Shown here piece after piece: positions 44,383 through 53,760 of a DNA stretch of 64,000 bases (its first letter is position 1; each line of letters opens with the position of its first letter). The position numbers and the translations under genes were made by a program. The stretch lies in the NCBI RefSeq assembly GCF_002420705.1, contig NZ_DIIM01000001.1, forward strand, positions 124,001 to 188,000. The letters are read 5' to 3'. Origin of the DNA: Sphingobacterium sp. UBA5670. Lineage in GTDB: Bacteria; Bacteroidota; Bacteroidia; Sphingobacteriales; Sphingobacteriaceae. A model generated the notes under the pieces. The model searched no databases. It was not told the DNA's origin and saw only the letters and a program-made list of their open reading frames with translations.

Positions 44383-46629
44383 TTAGGGTTTCTTAACGAT
44401 CTTGATTATTTTATTTGCTTTTAATCGGAGTTGATAGAGGTACTTTCCATTGATCTCCTGTTTAATATCCAAGCCGGACAATACATTTGGGCTCAGTAGC
44501 TCTATCGTCTGTTCCAGCGGAGAAGAGAGCTGAAGCTGCTCAATTTGTTTATTTTTCCACTTCATTTCTGCGATAAGGATATTTCCGCGTGCTTTTAATC
44601 CTTTCACACGACCATCGCTCCAGTTGTCTGGCAATGCAGGCAGCAATTCCAATATGTCGGTTTGGGACTGCAGCAGCATTTCGCTCAATGCGGCAACATA
44701 ACCCAAGTTTCCATCAATCTGAAACGGCGGATGTGCACATAAAAGATTTGCGTATACACCACCACCGTTATTATAGTCTATACCGTCCCCGCCCACAAGA
44801 TTGATAAAATTATTCAGGATTTTGTAGGCATGGTTTCCATCCTGGAGCCGGGCCCAGAAGGCAACCTTCCAAGCCATGGACCAACCTGTAGATTCGTCGC
44901 CACGGGCGGTGAGGGTAACTCGTGCAGCTCTGGCCAGTTCCGGTGTCTTTAAAACAGAGAATTGGTTACCGGGGTACAGACCAAACAGATGCGAGACATG
45001 GCGGTGCTTGTCCTGTGGATCATCACGATCCGTTTCCCACTCCTGCAGCTGTCCCCATTTACCGATCTTGGGTTTGAGCAGCGCATCGCGAAGTGTCGTG
45101 ATATGCTTACGGTAATTGTCGTCCAACTTCAGAATTGTGCTCGCCTGGATGTAGTTGCTAAAAAGATCGTAAATAATCTGATGGTCATAGCTTACGGCAT
45201 CCTCTGTCGGGCCATGTTCGGGCGACCAGCCCTTTGGCGCCACCACAGTTCCGTCTGCTCTTCGAACCAGACGATCATCCCAAAACTCACTTATTTCTTT
45301 TAAAATCGGATACGCAAATTCGCGTAGGTATTTATCGTCCTTGTTAAAGGCATAATGCTCCCAGAGCGCCTGTGCATACCAGGCACTTCCCGGGGTATTC
45401 CAAAGGAAGCTCTCCCCACCGAAGATATTATTTTCGGTCTTGACGGTCCAGCCCCTCACGCCGGGAAATTCCTTTTGTGTATTTATTTTCTTTACCGCGC
45501 GCATGCTGTTGATATAATCGAGATAAGGCCAGGCCGATTCATGCAGATTAGCGACTTCTGCAGGCCAATAGTTCATCTGTACATTAATATTGGAATGGTA
45601 ATCTGAGCGCCAAGGAGGATTGTTACTGTTGTTCCAGAGTCCCTGTAGATTTGCAGGCAAACCGCCTTTCCGTGAGGAAGTGATCAGCAGATAACGTCCA
45701 TATTGGTATGCCAATGCTTCCAAAGCCGGGATCGGCTGTTTTTTATACGCTTCCAACAGCGCTTTTGTTGTTTGCTTGGCGTCCAGCTGGCTATGGTCGA
45801 GATCAAGCTCAACGCGGTTGAACAGCGCTGTATAATCTGCAACGTGCCGTGCCAGGAGCTTATTTACGCCATATTTTTCCGCTTGCTGCAGATAACGTTC
45901 ATTGACCTTCATCGGTTCTTCGGCCGACTTCCATTTGGTCGCCCGTGTATTGGCGTAATCTGTTGCGGCACTCAGCAGCAGAACAATCCGATCGGCAGAT
46001 TTTACGGTAAGCACAGCCTGTCCTTTTTTATCTGTCGTTTTGGAAAGTGAACCACCGACGACCTGCACGCGTACCTGTGCGGCATACCGCATACCATTGT
46101 CGAGCGTTCCCTGAAACCACAGGTGACCATCTTCTGCCTGCACCGCCTGCCCATGTGCATCCTGAAGTGCAATCTGGGCATTGAGTTTCCCTTTTTTACT
46201 GTTTGTATACTCAAATACCATAACCTGATCGGGCTGACTGGCAAAATAGCGGCGCTTTAGTGCCTGCCCATTTTGCTGAAAATCGATCTCGTGAAGCCCT
46301 TTATCTAAATTTAATTTGCGGCTGTAAGATGAAAATGATTGATTCTTTTGCTGATCGAACTGAACAAACAGATCGCCGAAGGCTTGGTAAGCACCAGTTT
46401 CCTGTTCATCACCTGTCCATAGGCTATTTTCATTAAATTGAATATGTTCTTGCTGTACATCGCCAAAGATCATGGCTCCTATTCGTCCATTTCCGATCGG
46501 ATAAGCCTCGGTCATCCAATCTTTGGCAGGTCGATCATCCCAGAGATAATAACGCTGGGCATAGGCGGAACCAAAACAAATAATCAAGAGTGTTAAGAGA
46601 ACGTATTTCATTTTTGTGTGCATCAACAT
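44383..46629 (-). CDS. GH95 family alpha-L-fucosidase (or alpha-L-galactosidase)
   Basis: This protein of up to 748 residues probably starts at Met7 (46611), giving a signal peptide MKYVLLTLLIICFGSAYAQ. GH95 marks are the N-terminal DWMTEAYPIGNGRIGAMIFG and IQFNENSLWTGD, the catalytic-site region NINVQMNYWPAEVANLHE (Asn residues that activate water), SPEHGPTEDAVSYDHQII, and the C-terminal HPPFQIDGNLGYVAALSEMLLQS. Family enzymes invert alpha-1,2-L-fucosides or alpha-L-galactosides. It is somewhat shorter than Bifidobacterium AfcA domains but has all core blocks. Confidence 0.9.
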   Translation of the reverse strand: MLMHTKMKYVLLTLLIICFGSAYAQRYYLWDDRPAKDWMTEAYPIGNGRIGAMIFGDVQQEHIQFNENSLWTGDEQETGAYQAFGDLFVQFDQQKNQSFSSYSRKLNLDKGLHEIDFQQNGQALKRRYFASQPDQVMVFEYTNSKKGKLNAQIALQDAHGQAVQAEDGHLWFQGTLDNGMRYAAQVRVQVVGGSLSKTTDKKGQAVLTVKSADRIVLLLSAATDYANTRATKWKSAEEPMKVNERYLQQAEKYGVNKLLARHVADYTALFNRVELDLDHSQLDAKQTTKALLEAYKKQPIPALEALAYQYGRYLLITSSRKGGLPANLQGLWNNSNNPPWRSDYHSNINVQMNYWPAEVANLHESAWPYLDYINSMRAVKKINTQKEFPGVRGWTVKTENNIFGGESFLWNTPGSAWYAQALWEHYAFNKDDKYLREFAYPILKEISEFWDDRLVRRADGTVVAPKGWSPEHGPTEDAVSYDHQIIYDLFSNYIQASTILKLDDNYRKHITTLRDALLKPKIGKWGQLQEWETDRDDPQDKHRHVSHLFGLYPGNQFSVLKTPELARAARVTLTARGDESTGWSMAWKVAFWARLQDGNHAYKILNNFINLVGGDGIDYNNGGGVYANLLCAHPPFQIDGNLGYVAALSEMLLQSQTDILELLPALPDNWSDGRVKGLKARGNILIAEMKWKNKQIEQLQLSSPLEQTIELLSPNVLSGLDIKQEINGKYLYQLRLKANKIIKIVKKP

Positions 46630-46645
46630 AGCGGTTTATACAATT

Positions 46646-48241
46646 TTATTGAGCAATGCCCAAGGGTGAAAAAACAAGATATATGACAATCATCAGGACA
46701 ATCAAAATTGCGCCCACACCATAGCGACCTTTCCAATAAGCTTCTTTATCCTGGCCCGAAAACTCAAATTGATACTGCGATAGATAATTTGGCTGACTCA
46801 GTTTACTTCCCCCCCAGATGACCAGGGCCACAGCAATAAACAACAGCGCGAACAGGTGTAGATAGTGTAGTTCTGTTTTCCAGACAAACACCAGAAAAAA
46901 ATAACTGAACATGTACAAAAACAGTCCAATCTGTGCCATGCGTGGTGTCACACGGCGGGATAAAATCCCCAAGATCATAATGGTGAAAATGGGCATATTA
47001 AACAATCCAGATACGGTCTGCAAATAGGTATAAAATCCATCATGGGCAAAAAGGATAAAAGGAGCAATAAACATCGCTGAAACTGAAATAATCAGCTCGA
47101 ACAATTTTCCTTTTCGCACCAGTTCCTTTTCACTATGTGGCCTTTTCTTATAGACCAGATAAGGTTTGTAAATATTAAATATAAATAAGCTACCACAGCT
47201 TTGCAGCCCTGCAGTGTACGTTGTCATCGCTGCACCAAAGACCAGGGCCAAGGAAAAACCGATCAGGATATCGGGAAAAATTAAAACAATAAGCTTCGGG
47301 AAAACAGAAGCCGTAGGCTGAACATGCGGCAGTAAATGCACAGCCAAAAGTCCAGGTAGATTGATTAATAGCGGCATCAACAATTTACCGCCAGCAGCCA
47401 GGGTCATCCCCTTTTGGGCCTCCTTTAAATTACGGGCACTCAAAGCCTGCTGTGCAATATAGGGTTCCATCCCCCAGTAATAGAAATTGATCAGCAGCAT
47501 GCCTGTAAATAAGGTCGAAAATGGCACCGCATCATGTTTTCCGCCAACGGCGTTGAGGTGCTCTTTTTTTTCATGCAGTAACTGCGTCAGGCCAGACCAT
47601 ACATCCCCAGCACCAAGATGCCAGAGCGCAAAGACAGGAATGAGCACAGCAAGTAAAAACAGACATAAGCCTAAGCTTAAATCAGATAAGGAGATTAGTT
47701 TGAGCCCACCTAAAATACTGTACAAACTACCGATCACACCTAGGGCCCATACCAGTAGCCAGATGCTCTGCCAATACGTAATATGCAATAAGCCCGGGAC
47801 ATCAAACATAGTCGCAAGGCTCAGTGCTCCACCATATAATACCGGAGGCAACAAATTGACAATATAGCCTATCAAAATGAGGACTGAGACCAGCATTTTT
47901 GTTTTAGCGTCAAATCGCAAAGCCAAAAAATCCGGGACCGTCCGAAAACCATGCTTAAAATAAATAGGCAACAGAAACTCCGATACCAAAAGCATGGCCA
48001 CAACCGAACTAACGCCCCAGCCGATAACTGAAAGATTATTGATATACACCGATTCGTTTTCGCCTATAAACTGGTTGGCGCTCAAGTTTGTCAAGAGCAA
48101 GGCCGACCCCACCATCCAGAAACTATTGCTTTTTCCTGCCAGAAAGAAACCGTTGAGCGTGGACGAATAAGTGGTCTTAAATTTCCATAAGGACCATAAT
48201 GCAACCAAGCCGGTAAAGAGACAAAAGCTAAAAACTATCAT
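46646..48241 (-). CDS. Sodium/solute symporter (SSS family)
   Basis: This 531-residue inner-membrane protein has about 13-14 helices. It carries SSS features such as LSANQFIGENESVYINNLSVIGWGV in the first helices and GSLYSILGGLKLISLSDLSLGL around TM5-6. It probably imports the monosaccharides freed in the periplasm by the GH95/GH36 enzymes, with Na+ or H+. It is in operon order between the regulator gene (20 bp) and GH95 (16 bp). Confidence 0.9.
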   Translation of the reverse strand: MIVFSFCLFTGLVALWSLWKFKTTYSSTLNGFFLAGKSNSFWMVGSALLLTNLSANQFIGENESVYINNLSVIGWGVSSVVAMLLVSEFLLPIYFKHGFRTVPDFLALRFDAKTKMLVSVLILIGYIVNLLPPVLYGGALSLATMFDVPGLLHITYWQSIWLLVWALGVIGSLYSILGGLKLISLSDLSLGLCLFLLAVLIPVFALWHLGAGDVWSGLTQLLHEKKEHLNAVGGKHDAVPFSTLFTGMLLINFYYWGMEPYIAQQALSARNLKEAQKGMTLAAGGKLLMPLLINLPGLLAVHLLPHVQPTASVFPKLIVLIFPDILIGFSLALVFGAAMTTYTAGLQSCGSLFIFNIYKPYLVYKKRPHSEKELVRKGKLFELIISVSAMFIAPFILFAHDGFYTYLQTVSGLFNMPIFTIMILGILSRRVTPRMAQIGLFLYMFSYFFLVFVWKTELHYLHLFALLFIAVALVIWGGSKLSQPNYLSQYQFEFSGQDKEAYWKGRYGVGAILIVLMIVIYLVFSPLGIAQ

Positions 48242-48261
48242 CGTAAAACTTTTCTTTTTTT

Positions 48262-49302
48262 TTATACAGAATTACGGTCTGCCAAGGTCGTTGGCACTAC
48301 TTCCTTGATCAATGTTCTTTCCAGCACAAACTTGGCTGCTTGCGATCCGATACGTGCAAAACTTGTCGAAAAGGTGGTAATACCGCCGCTGATAATCTCT
48401 TTAATGACATCATCATTATGGGATAAAATCCCCAGATCCTCGCCCAAGGTCCAGCCCTTTTGCAGCACCTCTTTTAACATCTGATAGAGCTCCGGATTAT
48501 GTATGGTAAAATACAGTTTTCCCTTTTTTAGGTCGCCCACATGGTATTGCTTTTCGATACGTCCCTTTATCTTATAGTCTTTCAGAAAGCGTAAGAAAGC
48601 ATTTTTGATTTCATTGGGTTCGGCAGTATTTTCCCTAAAATAGAAGATCACTTCTTTATACTTTTTGATCTTTGGTTGTAGTTGCTGGAATACAGCATAG
48701 GTGGCTGCTTCAAATTCCTGAGAAACATAAGAATATTCCGCACCCAGATCCATCAGCCGATCGATAATCAATAGTTTTGATACCGGAATATTGCGCAACA
48801 AACGCTCAGAATCGGCATTTTCTATCGGTGCGACAATATATACCGTATAACGGCCTTGAATACGGTTAAAGATATCCTCAAAGGTTTCCATATTGTTGTG
48901 ATGGAAAAAAAGATCGACCGTCACTTCCTCCGGAAGATTGGCCCGCAATTCGGATACTAAGGTATCCTGAAAAGTATCGTAAGCATATAACAACACGGCA
49001 ACTTTCTGTTTCAACTGCGTGTTGTTGCTGACTACAAAATATCCTTTTCTATTTTTGGATTCCACCACGCCATGAGCAATCAGGTCACGGTAAGCTTTGG
49101 CAAAGGTTTCCCGAGCATAGCCGAGGTATTCAATCAGGTTATTGACGGATGGCAAACTGGAATGTACCTCCAATTCATTGGCATCAATGGCATCCAATAC
49201 GCCCTGCACAATACATTCATGTTTCGAAAGCCCATTTAAAGCTTCCAATCGTTTGATCCGATCGATCAACGCCTTAAACTGTTCTTCTTTGGTTATCTTC
49301 AT
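48262..49302 (-). CDS. GntR-type regulator with a periplasmic-binding-protein-like sensor domain
   Basis: This 346-residue protein has an N-terminal GntR winged helix (about 22-92), seen in IDANELEVHSSLPSVNNLIEYLGYARETFAKAYRDLIAHGVVESKNRKGYFVV. A LacI-like sugar-sensing domain (about 95-340) follows, as in AraR-type regulators. It is encoded inside the PUL, between the GH27/36-like enzyme and the symporter. It probably represses or activates the PUL in response to an imported sugar. It is not of the usual Bacteroidota HTCS or ECF/anti-sigma type. Confidence 0.9.
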   Translation of the reverse strand: MKITKEEQFKALIDRIKRLEALNGLSKHECIVQGVLDAIDANELEVHSSLPSVNNLIEYLGYARETFAKAYRDLIAHGVVESKNRKGYFVVSNNTQLKQKVAVLLYAYDTFQDTLVSELRANLPEEVTVDLFFHHNNMETFEDIFNRIQGRYTVYIVAPIENADSERLLRNIPVSKLLIIDRLMDLGAEYSYVSQEFEAATYAVFQQLQPKIKKYKEVIFYFRENTAEPNEIKNAFLRFLKDYKIKGRIEKQYHVGDLKKGKLYFTIHNPELYQMLKEVLQKGWTLGEDLGILSHNDDVIKEIISGGITTFSTSFARIGSQAAKFVLERTLIKEVVPTTLADRNSV

Positions 49303-49315
49303 ATAATATTATTAA

Positions 49316-51337
49316 CTAAAGAGCAATCTTAAGCAATTTTGCTCCTGCTTGCTCAAAGGCAATGGGATTTTTAGCAGTAAATTCCTGCGCTGTTTTTTCA
49401 AACAGTTCCACCGCCTTATAGGTTGTATTTGGCTCCAGGCCAATCTGTTTAAAATCTATGTTTATTGCTGCCGGGGCTGTATTGTAATTAAATACGGCCA
49501 CATACAGCGTTGTTCCAATCTTTTTGTAATAATACGTATTTGCTGCTTTTCCTTCTACAAATCCTGCCGGACGGAAACTTTTACCATCGGCTATAATTTT
49601 TAGAATTTCGGGATCCTGCAGATATTGATTTATCTTAGGCTGCCAGTTTTCTTTCTTGGAGAGGTCGTCGCCAAGGATAATGGTTCCCGTTACCACACCT
49701 GAAAGCAATCTTGCCTTATTGACTTCAGGGCTTTCATCATGAAAGACCAGATGGTCGGCATCGATAAAATCGTAGAGATAAGTCTGCCACCAGCCGTAGC
49801 TGACACTGTTGAGTGTATATTGGGTTTGATCGATGGTTTTCCAGGCGTCGCAGGCTATTCTACGCATGTGTGCGAATTGTGCTGTCGCCAGGGACGGCGA
49901 AATCGCTGCATAAATCAACATTTTCCCCTGCAGAACATCGACAAGATGCTTCATGCCTACCGCATAAGCTTGCATACCCGTTTGAATTTTCTTATCGTAA
50001 AAACCAGTGGATTCGATTGCTGCGTGAGAAAGAAAGTCCACTTTGATCATTCGGAAGCCGCAGTCGACCAATTTGCCCAGGATCACATCCATACGGGCCA
50101 ACGTACCGGGATGTGTCGGGTCAAGAGCCCGACCACCATCTAAATTATGGTAGCCTTTCTGGGTTTTGGTCCAAAGCTGCCCAAAGGTAAACTGGCTTCC
50201 CTCCGCCTTGCGATCAGGGCCACTTCCATGCCCCCAGTCCGTAAAAGGTGCCCAGTAGACGCCCGGTTTGAGTCCCAGGGAATCACAATAACGTACAAAT
50301 TGTTTCAGCTGTGTATAGTCGCCCGACATTCCACCAGGAGTCATATTATCCCAAAAGGAATCCAAGTCTATAAATGCCTCACCATCAGCATTGCGGAAAT
50401 AAGGAATATCCTTAGCAAAATACTGTGCAGTAGATGTTGCATTCTTAAAACTAAGTTTTTCCTGTATCACGCCCCAGCTGTTCCAGCCCACAGGAGTCGC
50501 TCCCTGCCAAGATTGTACATAGGGAGGCGATAGCTTCCGGTGGATTTTAGCATAGTTTTCGAGCCCAATGCGCCAATCCTTTTCGTAAGACACGAGGTAT
50601 TTTGGCGAACGAATCACATCGCCCTTCACCGCCCCGTGCGCCATGGAATCACGTGTGATAGTTACATCTGTAAATCCGGCCTGTGCTGCCAGGTGGGTAT
50701 ATTGCCCCTGATCTCCGTTGATCGCAATACCCGATTTCCAAACGGATTGATCCAAAGAACCGATCAGCAAGCCTTTTCCGCTCTCCTTATCGTACACAAC
50801 ACCGACCTCGGCGCTGCGCTTACTATCCATTGCAAGGACATTGTTTTCATACGAAATAAACGTATCGTTATCAAAAGGAACGGCCAGCTGATACAAGGAT
50901 TTCCCTAAGCCGGCAAATGAAGCATGAGACCAGATCGGCACGAGTTCATTACTGGACAGATTTTTGCCCTTTGCTTCCAGTTCAATAATGACCGCATCCA
51001 TGTTGTCATAGAAATAAAAATGCTGCAGCAGTTCTATTCCCTGCTGGCTTTTAACTGAAACTGTATACCGTACACCGTTGCCTAGGTTATCCCGAATCGC
51101 CTGTTCGGTGATTTTACGGGATCCGGTGAGCTTATCTGTGCTGATCTTTTGTCCATTAGCAAGTGCCAAATAGGCACTTGCTTGTTGGATATAAGCGACT
51201 TGATCTTTACTTAGGGAATATGTTCCGGCCGCTTTGTTGTATGTTAATGTTATTCCATTTTTCCTGACCTGAAAAGGCTGCGCGGTCAACATGGAGGTAC
51301 ATAGTATAAAACATAGCGCGAAAATAACTGTCTTCAT
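49316..51337 (-). CDS. Clan GH-D glycosidase, alpha-galactosidase-like (GH27/GH36)
   Basis: This 673-residue secreted enzyme has a signal peptide ending at LTAQ, an N-terminal beta domain and a (beta/alpha)8 barrel starting at ATPVGWNSWGVI (about 280). The nucleophile candidate is Asp434 in FRMIKVDFLSH, and the acid/base is Asp497 in MRRIACDAWKTID. A small C-terminal beta domain closes it. Terminal alpha-galactose or a related sugar is the likely substrate. It differs clearly from the other GH36 enzyme of the locus. Confidence 0.85.
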   Translation of the reverse strand: MKTVIFALCFILCTSMLTAQPFQVRKNGITLTYNKAAGTYSLSKDQVAYIQQASAYLALANGQKISTDKLTGSRKITEQAIRDNLGNGVRYTVSVKSQQGIELLQHFYFYDNMDAVIIELEAKGKNLSSNELVPIWSHASFAGLGKSLYQLAVPFDNDTFISYENNVLAMDSKRSAEVGVVYDKESGKGLLIGSLDQSVWKSGIAINGDQGQYTHLAAQAGFTDVTITRDSMAHGAVKGDVIRSPKYLVSYEKDWRIGLENYAKIHRKLSPPYVQSWQGATPVGWNSWGVIQEKLSFKNATSTAQYFAKDIPYFRNADGEAFIDLDSFWDNMTPGGMSGDYTQLKQFVRYCDSLGLKPGVYWAPFTDWGHGSGPDRKAEGSQFTFGQLWTKTQKGYHNLDGGRALDPTHPGTLARMDVILGKLVDCGFRMIKVDFLSHAAIESTGFYDKKIQTGMQAYAVGMKHLVDVLQGKMLIYAAISPSLATAQFAHMRRIACDAWKTIDQTQYTLNSVSYGWWQTYLYDFIDADHLVFHDESPEVNKARLLSGVVTGTIILGDDLSKKENWQPKINQYLQDPEILKIIADGKSFRPAGFVEGKAANTYYYKKIGTTLYVAVFNYNTAPAAINIDFKQIGLEPNTTYKAVELFEKTAQEFTAKNPIAFEQAGAKLLKIAL

Positions 51338-51348
51338 TCTGCTTGATA

Positions 51349-52527
51349 TTATTGTAAATTGATTTGAAACGCGTTAATCTTCATATAATGGTCGGGTTGA
51401 AAATTGACCAGCATCCCCATATTGACGGTCACCTTTTCTTTAATTTCAAAATAAACACCATCTGATTTTACGTCAGCATGGGCCATTGCCTGTTGAATCT
51501 GCTCAAGATCTGGAATTCCACTGTTTGCTTTGCTGACAACCAGTTTTGCTGGCGGCTGATCATAATTTGTCCAGGATAAGTTACAAAAAAAACGATATTT
51601 ACCTGGCAATAAGGTTACTTTTTGCTCTATTTTGCCATTGACAATAGCTGGAGCACCCCAGCCGGCTTCAATGTTAACCACTCCACCGTCATCCGAACCA
51701 AAGCCACCATAACCGTTGTGGTTTTTCATCGCTGCATTGGTGATCCAGTTGTCCAAAACTCCCCAGCGGTTGCCGTCATAGACCGTCGCTGTAAATGGCG
51801 TTTTGTAATTCTGGAGGTACCAAGGCGTAATATTATCTTTTTTTACAGCCAGTTTGGTCGATTTAACCATAAAGGTATCAATCGCTGAACTATCTGGTCT
51901 GAACACGGTACGATAGGAAACTTCGGCACCAGGGAGATAGCGTTGGAGACCAATCTTTTCATCCTGATTTTTAGTGCGCACGACGGTATCTGTGGTTCCA
52001 CCATCCCAATTTTTATACGCGATACGCAATCCGTCAAAACCCATGGTTTCCGATACATTTTGCAGCCCCAGTTGCAACTGTTGACCAGCAATAAAATTCT
52101 GTTCGAGCACCACGCGCTGGTATAGCCCCTCGCGGTAGCGATCGCCATAGACATTTCCGACCAGGTAAGTCGGCACGGAAAAACGTCCTGCGGCGTCCAC
52201 GCTACGGATCTCAAAATTTATGGGCCCTTCCGCCAGTTTATCAATTAAATAACGTACGGTATCCACCTTACCCGTCAGTTTGACCGGTATTTTTATCGAA
52301 TCCTGCTTACTGTTCCAATAGATCCGTAGCTCAGACACACCCGAGGAAGCTCTATAGACGCCTTCTACTTGTATACGGTATTTTCCCGAACGAACTCTAA
52401 TCGAGTCGAGCTTTGCCGGATAGATAATTGCTGTTCCGTCCGTATGCTCAGTAAACTCGTCCATTTTGGAACAAGCCGCCAACAGCGCCACGATAAACAA
52501 GGACAGCAATACGATATATCTTTTCAT
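51349..52527 (-). CDS. PUL-associated lipoprotein (DUF4998-like)
   Basis: The start at 52527 (MKRYIVLLSLFIVALLAAC) gives a perfect lipobox LLAAC; the longer frame from 52563 would overlap the upstream gene and hide the signal. The 392-residue protein has an N-terminal DUF4998-like half (TAIIYPAKLDSIRVRSGKYRIQVEGVYRASSGVSELRIYW) and a C-terminal beta domain. That domain ends in a strand-rich region (NITPWYLQNYKTPFTATVYDGNRWGVLDNW) resembling DUF5013. It is probably a surface glycan-binding protein that works with SusD1. Confidence 0.75.
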   Translation of the reverse strand: MKRYIVLLSLFIVALLAACSKMDEFTEHTDGTAIIYPAKLDSIRVRSGKYRIQVEGVYRASSGVSELRIYWNSKQDSIKIPVKLTGKVDTVRYLIDKLAEGPINFEIRSVDAAGRFSVPTYLVGNVYGDRYREGLYQRVVLEQNFIAGQQLQLGLQNVSETMGFDGLRIAYKNWDGGTTDTVVRTKNQDEKIGLQRYLPGAEVSYRTVFRPDSSAIDTFMVKSTKLAVKKDNITPWYLQNYKTPFTATVYDGNRWGVLDNWITNAAMKNHNGYGGFGSDDGGVVNIEAGWGAPAIVNGKIEQKVTLLPGKYRFFCNLSWTNYDQPPAKLVVSKANSGIPDLEQIQQAMAHADVKSDGVYFEIKEKVTVNMGMLVNFQPDHYMKINAFQINLQ

Positions 52528-52547
52528 AACTTTGCTTTTTAAATTGA

Positions 52548-53735
52548 TTAATAAACGCCCCATACCTGAATCTGGTTAATCTGCATAAAATAACTACCCC
52601 GCCAATTACGCAGATTGCGGATCCGGAGATATTTGTATTTCGGAGCATCTTCCGGTAGATCAAATGACCATCCCGAGGTACCATACACTTCGTCTGCATT
52701 GGTATTTGTTCCCGATGGAGTTCCCGATGGCTTACGTACCGTACAGGTAGCCAGTTTGGCCCATGACTCCCAAGAACCATCCAGATTTGGGGTATTGCTT
52801 CCCCAGATCTCAAAATCACGCAGGTTTCCTTTATCATAGAATCCATTTTCCCTTCTCGGAAAAATCACCACACGACTTAGCTTTGCTTCCTTCCCGATCG
52901 AGAAAGTCACCGATTGCGGTACGCCTGCATTCTCCACGGTATAGAAGCTTGGCCATTTGGACGTATTGAGATTGCCATCCCATAGGTTGTCCATAGAACC
53001 GTAGAGGATCTGCGCATCACCTGGTAAGCGTAACGGTGTAAATAATTGCCGGTTAAACAGGTTTTCTTCCAATGGCGTAATCGAGGTGTATAACGTATCG
53101 GATTTGTTCAACCAGCGATCGCGCACATAAAATGCAAACTTCATTTCTTTAGATTTCAATCCACGGACATTATAAAGGATCACAGAATCCTGTCCATAGT
53201 AATTATCCAGAGGCAGGTACTCGCCATTATTGAGTGAGTCTACCATGGGTACGATCACGATATTTCCTTTTTCCTTATTGGTTGAGGTAATGCGGATACC
53301 ACCAAAGGCAGCCGTCACTTTCATCTCACCGAACACCAGATTAAAGATCGGTGTCTTCGGTTCAACAATCACGTCCACGGGATCCGATACCACTTCAGCT
53401 TTGCTCACGGCATACAGTTTGACGGTATGCTGTTTGGTATCCGGAAATCCATCAATTAAAATTTCATTGGTATAGGTTGACGATTTAACGACACGGGTCT
53501 CGCCACTTGCCATAACATATTCGGCTTTGACATAGAGTATGTTGTCGTTTTCCGGAAGACTGTAATGTATCGTTGCCTGCCCATAGCCATTCACGACAGA
53601 GGGATGCTGCACCAATCCAGGTTTGGTTTGATCATCTTCCATTAAGGTCCAGCCCTTTTCTTCTTTACAGCCCAGCAGCAAAAGCAGCAAACCGGTAAAT
53701 AAATAAATACTATGATGATATATTCGATTTTTCAT
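52548..53735 (-). CDS. PUL-associated lipoprotein with discoidin-like C-terminal domain
   Basis: This 395-residue protein has a lipobox LLLLGC at about residue 23. The N-terminal DUF4959-like half is PSVVNGYGQATIHYSLPENDNILYVKAEY, followed by a DUF5126-like middle. The C-terminal F5/8-type (discoidin/DUF5000) domain runs from MDNLWDGNLNTSKWPSFYT to RNLRNWRGSYFMQINQIQVWGV. It is likely a surface lipoprotein binding glycan at the SusCD1 complex. Confidence 0.8.
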   Translation of the reverse strand: MKNRIYHHSIYLFTGLLLLLLGCKEEKGWTLMEDDQTKPGLVQHPSVVNGYGQATIHYSLPENDNILYVKAEYVMASGETRVVKSSTYTNEILIDGFPDTKQHTVKLYAVSKAEVVSDPVDVIVEPKTPIFNLVFGEMKVTAAFGGIRITSTNKEKGNIVIVPMVDSLNNGEYLPLDNYYGQDSVILYNVRGLKSKEMKFAFYVRDRWLNKSDTLYTSITPLEENLFNRQLFTPLRLPGDAQILYGSMDNLWDGNLNTSKWPSFYTVENAGVPQSVTFSIGKEAKLSRVVIFPRRENGFYDKGNLRDFEIWGSNTPNLDGSWESWAKLATCTVRKPSGTPSGTNTNADEVYGTSGWSFDLPEDAPKYKYLRIRNLRNWRGSYFMQINQIQVWGVY

Positions 53736-53760
53736 GATTTTCTTGAATTTAAAACGATAA